NCBI RefSeq assembly: GCF_001243895.1
Contig: NZ_LN851186.1
Location: 3,454,735-3,518,734 of the forward strand
Length of the DNA stretch: 64,000 nt
Source: Bacillus testis
GTDB taxonomy: Bacteria; Bacillota; Bacilli; Bacillales; DSM-1321
Reading direction: 5' to 3'
The position numbers were made by a program, and so were the translations under genes. Within the stretch, counting starts at the first letter, position 1. The number at the start of each line of letters is the position of its first letter. Under the pieces are notes generated by a model. It saw only the letters and a list, made by a program, of their open reading frames with translations, had not been told where the DNA came from and did no database searches. This document shows positions 30,461 through 39,323 of the stretch, one piece after another.

Positions 30461-30853
30461 TCAAACTACTTCTCGTTCAGAGCTTAGTAAAAGGATTGCT
30501 TCCAACAACAGAATCTGGCGGTAATTTCCCTGCAGCTTCACTTTGTTCTGTTTCTGCAGCTGCCGCAGAGATGCTGTTCCCTTGATAATTTTAAGGAGAT
30601 CTTCTTCTTCCCCTATAATGGAAACCCGATAGGTACCTTTATCCGTATAATGTGTATGAACCTCTCTATTTGAAAGAAAGAGATGCCACTTTCCTGTTTC
30701 AGACGAAAAAACAACCATTGTGTGGGCCTTCCTCAGTAAAACATGCAGCTGCTGCCTCTCCTCCAATGTATGCATCATTGATTGTAAAATATGGTCCAAC
30801 GCCGCCACTCCTTTCCAGTCCTCTTTATAAAAGAAATACAACGTTGGCACCAT
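30461..30853 (-). CDS. yusD: YusD-like SCP2-type protein
   Basis: 130 residues. Position before yusE-yusF and the central strand-rich segment VVFSSETGKWHLFLSNREVHTHY suggest YusD, a short sterol-carrier-like (SCP2) protein. The resemblance is weaker than for its neighbours. Function unknown; SCP2 folds bind hydrophobic ligands. Same orientation as yusE, 47 bases apart. Confidence 0.6.
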   Translation of the reverse strand: MVPTLYFFYKEDWKGVAALDHILQSMMHTLEERQQLHVLLRKAHTMVVFSSETGKWHLFLSNREVHTHYTDKGTYRVSIIGEEEDLLKIIKGTASLRQLQKQNKVKLQGNYRQILLLEAILLLSSEREVV

Positions 30854-30900
30854 AAAACCTTTAATAAACGCTCGACAAGTATTTCAGCGATGTCGATTAT

Positions 30901-31233
30901 TCAGACTTCCTCTGCAAAATGCTTTTTCAGACGTTCCAACAAGTATGGAACAGACTGAAAGGCGTACAATTTATCCGTCAGCTCTCCATGTTTAAAAAAC
31001 AACAGGCACGGAACGCTTTCCACCTGATACTTAAGGGCTGTCTGTTCAATATAATTGGCATTGCTTTTACCAATGGCTGCATCAGGGAGCAATTCTTCAA
31101 TGACCAACAGCATTTTAGATGCCACTTGGCAAGTACCGCATAATGGCGTGTACATGTAGAGGCAGAACCGGTCTCCGCCATCAATCCGCTTCTGCAGTTC
31201 TTCCCCATTCCATTCTTCCATTTCTACCTTCAT
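30901..31233 (-). CDS. yusE: YusE-like thioredoxin-family protein
   Basis: 110 residues, a thioredoxin fold with active site CGTC at residues 32-35 and the cis-proline segment VESVPCLLFF. Start overlaps the yusF stop as ATGA. Likely a cytosolic disulfide reductase; the partner is unknown. Confidence 0.85.
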   Translation of the reverse strand: MKVEMEEWNGEELQKRIDGGDRFCLYMYTPLCGTCQVASKMLLVIEELLPDAAIGKSNANYIEQTALKYQVESVPCLLFFKHGELTDKLYAFQSVPYLLERLKKHFAEEV

Positions 31234-31586
31234 CCTTTATATAAATATTCCGTGTGGATCGCAAAATTGGCCCCCAGCAACACCGCCGCAATATGATAAT
31301 CAGGGGCCGCCGCCACTTCCCTGTATGTTCTATCTATATAGAGGTGGCGCGCATTGGGAATCTCCCGCTTGAATTGTTTTCTCAGTTTGTCACCGGATTC
31401 GTCGCTATCCGTCAGAATATAGACATCTTTGTCGTAGAGTTCATCTACAAAAGAATCCATTTTCTGATAAGAAATCGTCCCGTTCGTGCAAAGGATGTCC
31501 ACCTCTTCATTCAATATTTTTTGAACTTTTTTCCGATCGGACGACCCTTCAACCACCAGGACTTTTTCTGTCTGAACATCACCCAA
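31230..31586 (-). CDS. yusF: YusF-like Toprim domain protein
   Basis: 118 residues. A stand-alone Toprim domain related to RNase M5 and primases: VLVVEGSSDRKK provides the catalytic glutamate near residue 14 and TDSDESGDKLRKQ provides the DxD pair. The TTG at 31586 is preferred because AAAGG lies 8 nt upstream and the product length then matches B. subtilis YusF; the ATG two codons upstream at 31592 is too close to that site. Nucleic-acid-related role inferred from the fold only. Confidence 0.85.
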   Translation of the reverse strand: MGDVQTEKVLVVEGSSDRKKVQKILNEEVDILCTNGTISYQKMDSFVDELYDKDVYILTDSDESGDKLRKQFKREIPNARHLYIDRTYREVAAAPDYHIAAVLLGANFAIHTEYLYKG

Positions 31587-31844
31587 TATCATCACCTTTT
31601 TCAGTCTATTATGAAGTGAAAACATGCCGGCAAATGCATTTAATCGATCTGCACCTGACGCTTGGCTAAACACATCGTTATAATCCTATTCTGTTAAGGC
31701 CGGACCGCTACCGATTCAAAAGCCAAGAGAATCGAACAGCAAAGATTCCTTAAACATAACATATCCGAAAACAGGCTAATTATCTATTTGCATGATAAGC
31801 GGTGCTCTAAGCAGGAGGATGAGCTCCCATTTAAGAAAAGGAAA

Positions 31845-31872
31845 AAAAAGAAGCTGCATTATTGCAGCCTCT
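31845..31872 (-). terminator. Terminator of gcvH
   Basis: GCTGCAATAATGCAGC followed by TTCTTTTTTTT on the minus strand. Confidence 0.85.
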
Positions 31873-31889
31873 ACTTTTTCGAGAAGACC

Positions 31890-32276
31890 TTACTCTTCGT
31901 TGATCATTTCCTCATATTGTTCAGCTGTCATCAAGTTTTCGATTTCAGATGCATCGCTTGGCTCAATGACAATCATCCAAGCCTTATCATAGGAAGATTC
32001 ATTCACATATTCCGGATTATCGTCCAAATCCTCGTTCACTTCAACAATTTTACCGGATACAGGTGCGTATAATTCGGAAACGGTCTTAACAGATTCAACG
32101 CTTCCGAAAGGCTCATCAGCTGAAATGCTGGTGCCTACTTCCGGCAGCTCAACGAATACGATGTCGCCAAGCTCTGATTGCGCAAAATCAGTGATGCCGA
32201 TGCGAAGTTTATCACCTTCTGTTTTTACCCATTCATGTTCTTCTGAATAACGCAAATCCTTTGGTGTGTTTGCCAT
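31890..32276 (-). CDS. gcvH: Glycine cleavage system H protein
   Basis: 128 residues from the ATG at 32276 with GGAGGG upstream. Lipoyl-domain hairpin with Lys64 in [10 protein letters not shown] as the attachment site. Besides glycine cleavage, GcvH in Bacillus is the relay for lipoylation, which links it to lipA at 10840. The other gcv genes are not in the window, as usual for this locus. Confidence 0.95.
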   Translation of the reverse strand: MANTPKDLRYSEEHEWVKTEGDKLRIGITDFAQSELGDIVFVELPEVGTSISADEPFGSVESVKTVSELYAPVSGKIVEVNEDLDDNPEYVNESSYDKAWMIVIEPSDASEIENLMTAEQYEEMINEE

Positions 32277-32349
32277 CAAAAATCCCTCCACTATATATGT
32301 TTGTATGGTTCCATCTATAAATCATGCCTACTAAAAAACATGTAAGCGC

Positions 32350-32706
32350 CTATAGCCAAACTTCCTGGAACTGTTCTTCCTTAAAACCGAGTGTGACATG
32401 TTTGCCATCCGTTACAATCGGGCGTTTAATCAGCATGCCATCGGATGCCAGCAGTTCCAACATTTCATCCTCACTCGCGTCCTTAAGCACATCCTTCAAA
32501 CCGAGTTCCCGATATTTTTGGCCACTCGTGTTGAAAAATTTCTTCAATTCCAATCCACTCTTTAGATGAAGATCTTTCAGCTCATTCTTGGAAGGGGGAT
32601 TGTCCACTATATGTATCTCTCTAAAAGGCAAATCATGGCTTTCCAGCCACTTCTTTGCATTGCGGCAGGTACCGCATTTTGGATACCAATACATGACCAA
32701 CTGCAT
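32350..32706 (-). CDS. yusI: YusI-like ArsC/Spx-family protein
   Basis: 118 residues from the ATG at 32706. Thioredoxin-like ArsC fold with CGTC at residues 11-14 and the KRPIVTDGKHVTLGF segment typical of the Spx/MgsR/YusI group. The C-x-x-C pair is of Spx type. Whether it is a reductase or a regulator cannot be told; it lacks the Spx RPxI-Gly52 context that I could recognise. Confidence 0.85.
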   Translation of the reverse strand: MQLVMYWYPKCGTCRNAKKWLESHDLPFREIHIVDNPPSKNELKDLHLKSGLELKKFFNTSGQKYRELGLKDVLKDASEDEMLELLASDGMLIKRPIVTDGKHVTLGFKEEQFQEVWL

Positions 32707-32812
32707 ATTCATCACCTTCTCTTAGAATACATAATCTTTTAAAAAAGTACAAAGGTTTTGTTTCCTTTAACGAGCCTCGAATCCTGTATCCATCTGATAG
32801 CCTTGCCTCCCT

Positions 32813-32905
32813 CTAAAGTGAAACTTTACTCAGGTTGTCTTCAATCATTCCACTACTGATTATTGAATCAACCGGCTTCATACTGGCAGTGCCAATTAGT
32901 AAAAA
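32813..32905 (+). repeat. Dispersed intergenic element, copy I
   Basis: Begins AAAGTGAAACTTTACTCAGG and continues TTGAATCAACCGGCTTCATA and CTGGCAGTGCCAATTAG, a shortened and diverged copy. Confidence 0.5.
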
Positions 32906-32932
32906 TGGAGCCGCCATCAATGGCGGCTCCTA
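32905..32932 (-). terminator. Terminator of the fad operon
   Basis: GGAGCCGCCA pairs with TGGCGGCTCC across TTGA, followed by ATTTTTAC on the minus strand. Confidence 0.85.
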
Positions 32933-32957
32933 TTCATCACAGGGTTCGATTGTCGAT

Positions 32958-34742
32958 TTAGACAGTATATTTTTCAGCTTCGATCAAGGCTACTGAAGCT
33001 TCCCGTTTCTTGCTGATTACATTGATTGGCGTGAAGCGCGCCAATTTTCGAAGCGCAGAAATCATGACACGGAGTGTGTCGCCTTCTTCTGTTGCAATCA
33101 ATGTTTCTTTTGCGTGCTGTTCGATCAAGGCGAATGCTTCTTGGCAGAAAATTTGAGTATACAATAATTTTTGCTTGCTCTTCTCTTCGCCAACTCTTTT
33201 AATCGATTTTTCTGTGCGCAATACAGCTGATTCCATTGCATATGCCAATGAGGCGATATCAGCGATATTCACTAGGATTTCCTGCTCGTCATTCAGGTTG
33301 TTTCCGTATTTTTGAGCAGCCAATCCAGCTGCCAACAAGCCGATTTTCTTTGCGTTCTTCACAAGCATTTTTTCTTGGGCAAGCGCTTCGTCACCTGATT
33401 CTTCCGGCATAAGCATCATCAATTCTTCCTGAAGGGCCATTGCCTTTTGAAGAAGTGGAAGCTCGCCTTTCATTGCTTTGCGAAGCAATGTACCCGGAAC
33501 TAGGAAGCGGTTGATTTCGTTTGTTCCTTCAAAAATCCGGTTGATGCGGGAATCACGGTAAATTCTTTCGATTTCATATTCAGCCATGAAGCCGTATCCA
33601 CCGTGCAACTGAACGCCCTCATCGGCTACATAATCCAATACTTCCGTAGCGAAGAATTTATTCATGGAGCACTCGATGGCGTACTCAGCAATCGATTTCG
33701 CTACTTCTTTGCCGTCTTTAGCCTCTTCAGCCGACAGCATACCCATACGGTCATCAAACAATCCTACAGTCCGGTATACAGAACTTTCAGCTGCATACAT
33801 TTTGGAAGCCATCGTTGCGAGCTTTTCTTTTGTCAGGTTAAAAGATGAAATCGGTGTTTTGAATTGTTGGCGTTGATTGGTATAAGAAACCGCCACTTCG
33901 AAGGCCCGCTTAGAAGCGCCGACAGCGCCCACACCCAATTTATAGCGTCCGATATTCAGGATATTGAAGGCGATGACATGTCCGCGGCCCACTTCACCCA
34001 ATAGATTTTCAACAGGGACTTGGGCATCTTCCAAGATCAATGTACGTGTGGAAGAGCTTTTGATCCCCATTTTCTTTTCTTCCGCACCGGTAGATACACC
34101 TGGAAAATCGCGTTCTACGATAAATGCAGAGAATTTGTCGCCATCCACTTTTGCATAGACAACAAATACGTCAGCAAATCCGGCATTGGTAATCCATTGT
34201 TTTTCCCCGTTAAGCACATAATGTGTTCCTTCACTGTTCAATTTTGCTGTTGTTTTTGCGCCTAATGCATCGGAACCGGAACTTGGTTCAGTCAAGGCAT
34301 AAGCAGCCAACTTTTCACCGGTGGCCAATAAAGGCAAATATTTTTGTTTTTGTTCTTCGTTTCCGAAGAGAACGATCGGCAATGAGCCAATCCCAACATG
34401 TGCCCCGTGCGTGATGGAGAAACCGCCTGCACGCGCCATTTTTTCAGCGATTAAAGCAGAACTGATTTTATCCAATCCCAATCCGCCGTACTCTTCAGGA
34501 ACATCGGCACCCAGTAAGCCAAGTTCTCCCGCTTCTTTCAATAAACGGACAGAATTTTCAAATTCATGGTTTTCCAATTTATCAATGACCGGTACGACAC
34601 TTTTGTTCACATAATCTTCTGTCGTTTTAGCGATCATTTTTTGCTCTTCTGTAAAATCTTCCGGTGTGAACACGCGATCCAGTTCCACATCCTCAATGAT
34701 GAAACTTCCGCCCTTAATAATATTTGAAGTAGTGTTTGACAT
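32958..34742 (-). CDS. fadE: Acyl-CoA dehydrogenase FadE
   Basis: 594 residues from the ATG at 34742, with GGGAGG upstream. FAD-dependent first step of beta-oxidation. Seen are YALTEPSSGSDA, QWITNAGFADVFVVYAKV, and the C-terminal QLHGGYGFMAEYEIERIYRD with the region of the catalytic base. The protein is ~200 residues longer than short-chain enzymes because of a C-terminal helical extension, as in YusJ/FadE of B. subtilis. Third gene of fadN-fadA-fadE. Confidence 0.95.
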   Translation of the reverse strand: MSNTTSNIIKGGSFIIEDVELDRVFTPEDFTEEQKMIAKTTEDYVNKSVVPVIDKLENHEFENSVRLLKEAGELGLLGADVPEEYGGLGLDKISSALIAEKMARAGGFSITHGAHVGIGSLPIVLFGNEEQKQKYLPLLATGEKLAAYALTEPSSGSDALGAKTTAKLNSEGTHYVLNGEKQWITNAGFADVFVVYAKVDGDKFSAFIVERDFPGVSTGAEEKKMGIKSSSTRTLILEDAQVPVENLLGEVGRGHVIAFNILNIGRYKLGVGAVGASKRAFEVAVSYTNQRQQFKTPISSFNLTKEKLATMASKMYAAESSVYRTVGLFDDRMGMLSAEEAKDGKEVAKSIAEYAIECSMNKFFATEVLDYVADEGVQLHGGYGFMAEYEIERIYRDSRINRIFEGTNEINRFLVPGTLLRKAMKGELPLLQKAMALQEELMMLMPEESGDEALAQEKMLVKNAKKIGLLAAGLAAQKYGNNLNDEQEILVNIADIASLAYAMESAVLRTEKSIKRVGEEKSKQKLLYTQIFCQEAFALIEQHAKETLIATEEGDTLRVMISALRKLARFTPINVISKKREASVALIEAEKYTV

Positions 34743-34791
34743 TAGAAAAGCCTCCCTGTTCATTTTGTTTATATTTGTCCCTGACTATGGA

Positions 34792-35970
34792 TTAAGCCAT
34801 CAATTCGAATACTCCGGCAGCTCCCATGCCTCCGCCGATACACATCGTGACAATACCGAACTGTTGGTTTCTGCGTTTCATTTCATGCAGCAAAGTCAAC
34901 GTCAGTTTGGCCCCTGTACATCCAAGCGGGTGCCCTAAAGCGATCGCGCCGCCATTCACATTCACTTTTTCCTCATCGATGCCCAGCTCTCTGATAACCT
35001 GGATCGATTGGGAAGCGAATGCCTCATTCAATTCGAATAAACCGATATCGGATAATTCCAGTCCCGCAAGCTTCAGTGCTTTCGGAATGGCAGCCACTGG
35101 CCCGATCCCCATGATTTCAGGCGGTACACCAGCAACAGCGAAAGAACGGAACTTGCCCATTGGCTTCATTCCCAACGAACTCGCTTTTTCGCCATCCATG
35201 ACCATTACTGCAGCTGCTCCGTCACTTGTTTGGGAAGCATTCCCCGCTGTGACGCTGCCTGTCATAGAAAAGGCCGGACGCAAGCGAGCTAATCCCTCGA
35301 CGCTGGTATCCGGGCGAACGCCCTCGTCTATGGAGAACTGAATGTTCTTTTCCTTCAGTTTATGGTCACTGCCGACAGATCGCATCGTAACATCCACCGG
35401 TACAATTTCATCTGTGAATTTCCCTGCTTTAATGGCTGCAGCAGCTTTTTGATGGCTTCTCACCGCAAATGCATCTTGATCTTCACGGGAAATGCCAAAC
35501 TTTTTAGCTACTTCCTCGGCTGTATGCCCCATTCCCATATAATACTCTGGAGCATTTTGAGCTAGCGTTAGATTAGGACGGGTCACATGGCCCATCATCG
35601 GCACAAGGCTCATCGATTCAGCGCCGCCTGCGATAATCGTGTCACTTTGGCCTAGCATAATGCGCTCAGCTCCATATGCAATCGATTGAAGGCCGCTGGA
35701 GCAATACCGGTTGATGGTAATGGCCGGCACCGTATCCGGCAATCCAGCCAATGCACCGATATTTCTTGCCATATTTAATCCTTGTTCCGCTTCCGGCATC
35801 GCACATCCGATAATTAGATCATCGATATTTCCTTCATAATTGCCTGCACGCTTCAACGTTTCCTTTACAACCAATGCTCCCATGTCATCAGGACGCACAT
35901 GGGCAAGCGTCCCTTTCTTCGCTTTCCCGATCGGTGTTCTCGCACCTGCTACAATTACCGCTTCTCTCAT
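34792..35970 (-). CDS. fadA: Acetyl-CoA acyltransferase (3-ketoacyl-CoA thiolase)
   Basis: 392 residues from the ATG at 35970, with GAGGAGG 6 nt upstream. Nucleophile Cys90 in NRYCSSGLQS, the GHPLGCTGAK histidine and the C-terminal CIGGGMGAAG cysteine make the full thiolase site. It cleaves 3-ketoacyl-CoA to acetyl-CoA. 27 bases downstream of fadN, 49 upstream of fadE. Confidence 0.95.
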   Translation of the reverse strand: MREAVIVAGARTPIGKAKKGTLAHVRPDDMGALVVKETLKRAGNYEGNIDDLIIGCAMPEAEQGLNMARNIGALAGLPDTVPAITINRYCSSGLQSIAYGAERIMLGQSDTIIAGGAESMSLVPMMGHVTRPNLTLAQNAPEYYMGMGHTAEEVAKKFGISREDQDAFAVRSHQKAAAAIKAGKFTDEIVPVDVTMRSVGSDHKLKEKNIQFSIDEGVRPDTSVEGLARLRPAFSMTGSVTAGNASQTSDGAAAVMVMDGEKASSLGMKPMGKFRSFAVAGVPPEIMGIGPVAAIPKALKLAGLELSDIGLFELNEAFASQSIQVIRELGIDEEKVNVNGGAIALGHPLGCTGAKLTLTLLHEMKRRNQQFGIVTMCIGGGMGAAGVFELMA

Positions 35971-35997
35971 GTCGAACCTCCTCATTTCCGCTATTGA

Positions 35998-38382
35998 TTA
36001 GTTACGCAACGGCTTACCTTTAACAAGCATATTTTGCATTCTCGCCTGGGTCTTAGGCTGTTGGATCAAGCTCACGAAAGCTTGCAGTTCCAAATCCAGT
36101 AAGTACTCTTCGTCCACTACTGTGCCATACGGAACCTTTCCTCCAGCAATAACGAATGCTAATTTTTCGGCAATCTTCATATCATAATCAGAAATGAATC
36201 CTGACAGTTTCATAGCTTGAGCTCCAAGCAACAGAGCTGCATAACCTGTTTCTCCGACAACCGGCACCTTGCTGCGGATACGGCCGGAATATCCTTCTGC
36301 ATGCATGGACAACACAGTCTGTTTCGCATCGTATAAAAGATGGTCCGGATTGACGCTTACTTTGTCGCTATTATTCAGGAAGCCCATTTCCCGCGCTTCC
36401 TCGCCAGATGTAGAAACTTTAGCGGTGGCGACCATTTCAAAAACCTTATTAGCCACCTTTTGGATATCGAAGTCAACGCCTTTTGGCAAAGCTTCGATAT
36501 GCTTAATATAAAGTTCTTTGCTGCCGCCTCCGCCAGGGATTAAGCCAACGCCCGGTTCCACAAGGCCGATATAGGCTTCCGGTGATGCTTGAATGCGCGC
36601 TGCCGGAAGGCATACTTCCGCACCGCCGCCCAGTGTCATGGAGAATGGCGCTGCCACGACCGGTTTAGAACTGTATTTTATTTTCAACATTGCTTTTTGG
36701 AATTGGCTGACGACCATTTGGATTTCCATCATATTGTCATCCTGTGCTTCCATCAGCATCATGGCTAGGTTTGCACCCACACAGAAGTTCTTGCCCTGGT
36801 TGCCGATGACTAATCCCTTATAATTCTTTTCAACTTCATCAACCGCAAAATTGATCATTTGGATAATGTCCATGCCGATCGCATTGTTCTGTGAGTGGAA
36901 TTCAAGCAGCGCAACGCCGTCACCTAAATCAATAAGGCTCGCCCCACTATTCTTCTTGATGACGCCTTTTTGTTTCTTAAGCTGTTTCAAGTTGATATTT
37001 TTCGGGTTTTCGACGACTTGCTTATATTCACCGTTATGGTAATAGAACAAATGGCCGTCTTCTTCTTTGTAGAAGGAAGCATTGCCTGCTGCCAACATGT
37101 TTTCAACCCATTCAGGCACTTGCTTTCCTTCCGCCTTCATTCGCTCTACCGCTTTTGCGACACCGATGCTGTCCCACATTTCGAATGGGCCTTGCTGCCA
37201 GCCGAAGCCCCATTTCATTGCTTCATCAATCGCTTGGATGGTATCGGCAATTTCACCGTGCAACTGTGCCGAATAAAGAAGGACAGGGCTTGTGATATTC
37301 CAAAGTAAGGTTCCTACTTGGTCTTCACTATATAAAAGCGTTTTCAATTTATTCGCTAATCCTTTTTGTTGTTTGACAGCCTGCAGGGATGCTGATTTAA
37401 ATTTTTTGCGTTCTTGGTATTCCATTGTTTCTGGATTGAGTTCGAGGATTTCTTTTCCTTTTTTCAGGAAGAAACCTTGGCCTGACTTAGCTCCATACCA
37501 ACCTTTATCAAGCATTTTTCGGATAAACGGCGGGATTTCAAATACTTTTTTCTCTTCACCATCCACTTGATCATAGACATTCTTGGCAACATGGGCGAAT
37601 GTATCAAGGCCGACAACATCCAATGTTCTGAAGGTTGCGCTTGATGGTCTGCCGATGACTGGGCCTGTTACAGAGTCCACTTCACCAATGCTGTAGCCGC
37701 CTTTAAGCATTTCCTGCACGGTGACAAGCAGACCATATGTGCCGATGCGGTTCGCAATAAAGTTAGGCGTATCCTTCGCGATAACGACCCCTTTGCCGAG
37801 TACATCTTCGCCGAATGTTTTCATAAAAGACAGAACGTCACTGTCTGTATATTGTGTTGGAATGACTTCCAATAATTTCAGATAACGGGGAGGATTGAAG
37901 AAATGCGTACCGAGGAAATGCTTTTTGAAGTCCTCAGAGCGCCCTTCAACCATTGCTTCAACTGAGATGCCGGACGTATTGGAGGAAACAATGCTTCCCG
38001 GTTTGCGGTGTTGGTCTACTTGTTCAAATACGCTTCTCTTTACATCCAGGTTCTCAACGACTACCTCTATGACCCAATCAACCTCGGCCAGACGCTTCAT
38101 ATCGTCTTCGAAGTTGCCTACTTGAAGCAGATCAATATTTTTTTTAACTGCAAGAGGTGCAGGTTTTTGTTTCAATAATTTTTGCAGATTCGCAGCTGGA
38201 ATCCGATTTCTGACTTGTGCATCTTCCAATGTAAGTCCTTTTTGCTTTTCCGCATCCGTCAATTCACGCGGCACAATATCAAGCAGCAATGTAGGAATCC
38301 CAACGTTGGCAAGATGTGCAGCAATACCGGCACCCATGACTCCTGAACCTAATACCGCCGCTTTATGAATGTTTCGTACCAA
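35998..38382 (-). CDS. fadN: 3-hydroxyacyl-CoA dehydrogenase/enoyl-CoA hydratase FadN
   Basis: 794 residues from a TTG start at 38382, which has AAGGGGG 8 nt upstream; the start M-V-R-N-I-H-K-A-A-V-L-G aligns in length with the B. subtilis start M-H-K-H-I-R-K-A-A-V. NAD-binding AAVLGSGVMGAGIAAHLA is at the N-terminus, the hydroxyacyl-CoA dehydrogenase C-domains fill the middle, and an enoyl-CoA hydratase/crotonase domain with SKPVVAAPFSMTLGGGAEV lies in the C-terminal third. This domain order is reversed relative to E. coli FadB. First gene of the operon. Confidence 0.93.
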   Translation of the reverse strand: MVRNIHKAAVLGSGVMGAGIAAHLANVGIPTLLLDIVPRELTDAEKQKGLTLEDAQVRNRIPAANLQKLLKQKPAPLAVKKNIDLLQVGNFEDDMKRLAEVDWVIEVVVENLDVKRSVFEQVDQHRKPGSIVSSNTSGISVEAMVEGRSEDFKKHFLGTHFFNPPRYLKLLEVIPTQYTDSDVLSFMKTFGEDVLGKGVVIAKDTPNFIANRIGTYGLLVTVQEMLKGGYSIGEVDSVTGPVIGRPSSATFRTLDVVGLDTFAHVAKNVYDQVDGEEKKVFEIPPFIRKMLDKGWYGAKSGQGFFLKKGKEILELNPETMEYQERKKFKSASLQAVKQQKGLANKLKTLLYSEDQVGTLLWNITSPVLLYSAQLHGEIADTIQAIDEAMKWGFGWQQGPFEMWDSIGVAKAVERMKAEGKQVPEWVENMLAAGNASFYKEEDGHLFYYHNGEYKQVVENPKNINLKQLKKQKGVIKKNSGASLIDLGDGVALLEFHSQNNAIGMDIIQMINFAVDEVEKNYKGLVIGNQGKNFCVGANLAMMLMEAQDDNMMEIQMVVSQFQKAMLKIKYSSKPVVAAPFSMTLGGGAEVCLPAARIQASPEAYIGLVEPGVGLIPGGGGSKELYIKHIEALPKGVDFDIQKVANKVFEMVATAKVSTSGEEAREMGFLNNSDKVSVNPDHLLYDAKQTVLSMHAEGYSGRIRSKVPVVGETGYAALLLGAQAMKLSGFISDYDMKIAEKLAFVIAGGKVPYGTVVDEEYLLDLELQAFVSLIQQPKTQARMQNMLVKGKPLRN

Positions 38383-38405
38383 CACAATGTCCCCCTTTGT
38401 ACGTT

Positions 38406-38423
38406 TGAATGAATATTCATTCA
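38406..38423. promoter_or_regulatory. FadR operator
   Basis: TGAATGAATATTCATTCA, a perfect 18-bp palindrome identical in form to the B. subtilis FadR (YsiA) box. It lies between the putative promoter and the fadN start. FadR released by long-chain acyl-CoA would derepress fadN-fadA-fadE. Confidence 0.9.
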
Positions 38424-38466
38424 TTTTTCACGTAAAAAAATTTTGGATAAAAAATCTTATATGTTC

Positions 38467-38495
38467 ATAATAAGAGATTTTGGAAATTTTCGCAA
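38467..38495 (-). promoter_or_regulatory. Candidate promoter of fadN-fadA-fadE
   Basis: TTGCGA, 17-bp spacer, TATTAT. The FadR box would then lie about 40-55 nt downstream of the start point. Confidence 0.45.
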
Positions 38496-38640
38496 TAATT
38501 TACCATTACAATTTTAAAAATATTTTCACAGCAACCACTTCAAGGGCAACGCTGAAAGAACCCAGCATGGACTCTCCAGATGTATATTTAACTCAATCAA
38601 ACAAAAACTAAAAATGATCTTTTTATAAGGAGGGTTAACA

Positions 38641-38922
38641 ATGGAACAGTTGAACCAGAATCAGCAGATAAATAACACCCAAGCAATTTTTCAGGAACCC
38701 CCCGCTGTCATCACCTCTAAGGACGCTCTATATTTGACAGATATGATGAATTGGAATCTGATTATTGCCAAAAAAGCGGCCCTATTTGCAATGAACTGCC
38801 AAGACGAAGAAATTAAACAAGCAATCACTGCGTTGGGAAAAATGCATGAACAGCAATATGATCGCTTCCTTCAACATCTAGGTTTGGGATCACAGCCATC
38901 CCAGCCATCCATTTCCCATTAA
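38641..38922 (+). CDS. CotF-like spore coat protein
   Basis: 93 residues with an AAGGAGGGTT ribosome site. Four-helix CotF-type segments: SKDALYLTDMMNWNLIIAKKA and IKQAITALGKMHEQQYDRF. The N-terminal ~25 residues are rich in Gln/Asn. Paired with the next gene, 14 bases away, with which it likely forms a dimer-like couple as in CotF-family gene pairs. Expression in the mother cell is expected from the family; no sigma-K promoter could be fixed. Confidence 0.7.
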   Translation: MEQLNQNQQINNTQAIFQEPPAVITSKDALYLTDMMNWNLIIAKKAALFAMNCQDEEIKQAITALGKMHEQQYDRFLQHLGLGSQPSQPSISH

Positions 38923-38936
38923 AAGGTGGAGAGACT

Positions 38937-39266
38937 ATGAATTCAAAAATACAAAATCCAAAAACGCAGCAACCAGAAACTCCAGCTATGAATGACCGTG
39001 ATTATTTGAATGACATGCTTGCAACTGAGAAGTATATCACAAACTCCTACAGCACAGCCATGCATGAAGCAAGCCATAAAGGCTTATATGAAGATATTTT
39101 CACTTCGTTCACAGAGTCCTCTCATGCGCAACGAAATGTATACGATCTAATGTTCAAAAAGGGATGGTATGGCTTGGAAAAAGCGGAAGCCCAATCCTTG
39201 GCCCAATCCCATCAACAATTTACAGGCTATAAAAATCAATTTCCCTTCGGAAATGGTCTGCAGTAA
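38937..39266 (+). CDS. yusN: CotF-like spore coat protein, YusN type
   Basis: 109 residues. DRDYLNDMLATEKYITNSYSTA, followed by AQRNVYDLMFKKGWYGLEKA and the C-terminal QFTGYKNQFPF, corresponds to YusN/CotF coat proteins. Ribosome site AAAGGTGGAGAG. Location next to fadN is the same as yusN in B. subtilis, though yusM (fadM) is absent. Confidence 0.8.
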   Translation: MNSKIQNPKTQQPETPAMNDRDYLNDMLATEKYITNSYSTAMHEASHKGLYEDIFTSFTESSHAQRNVYDLMFKKGWYGLEKAEAQSLAQSHQQFTGYKNQFPFGNGLQ

Positions 39267-39270
39267 GATC

Positions 39271-39302
39271 AAAAAAAAGGCTCCTCAAAAGGGCCTTTTT
39301 TT
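39271..39302 (+). terminator. Bidirectional terminator between yusN-like gene and rodA-like gene
   Basis: AAAAAAGGCTCC pairs with GGGCCTTTTTTT (with G-U) around TCAAAA. Confidence 0.8.
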
Positions 39303-39323
39303 GATTAATAGCAGGGAATGCAA

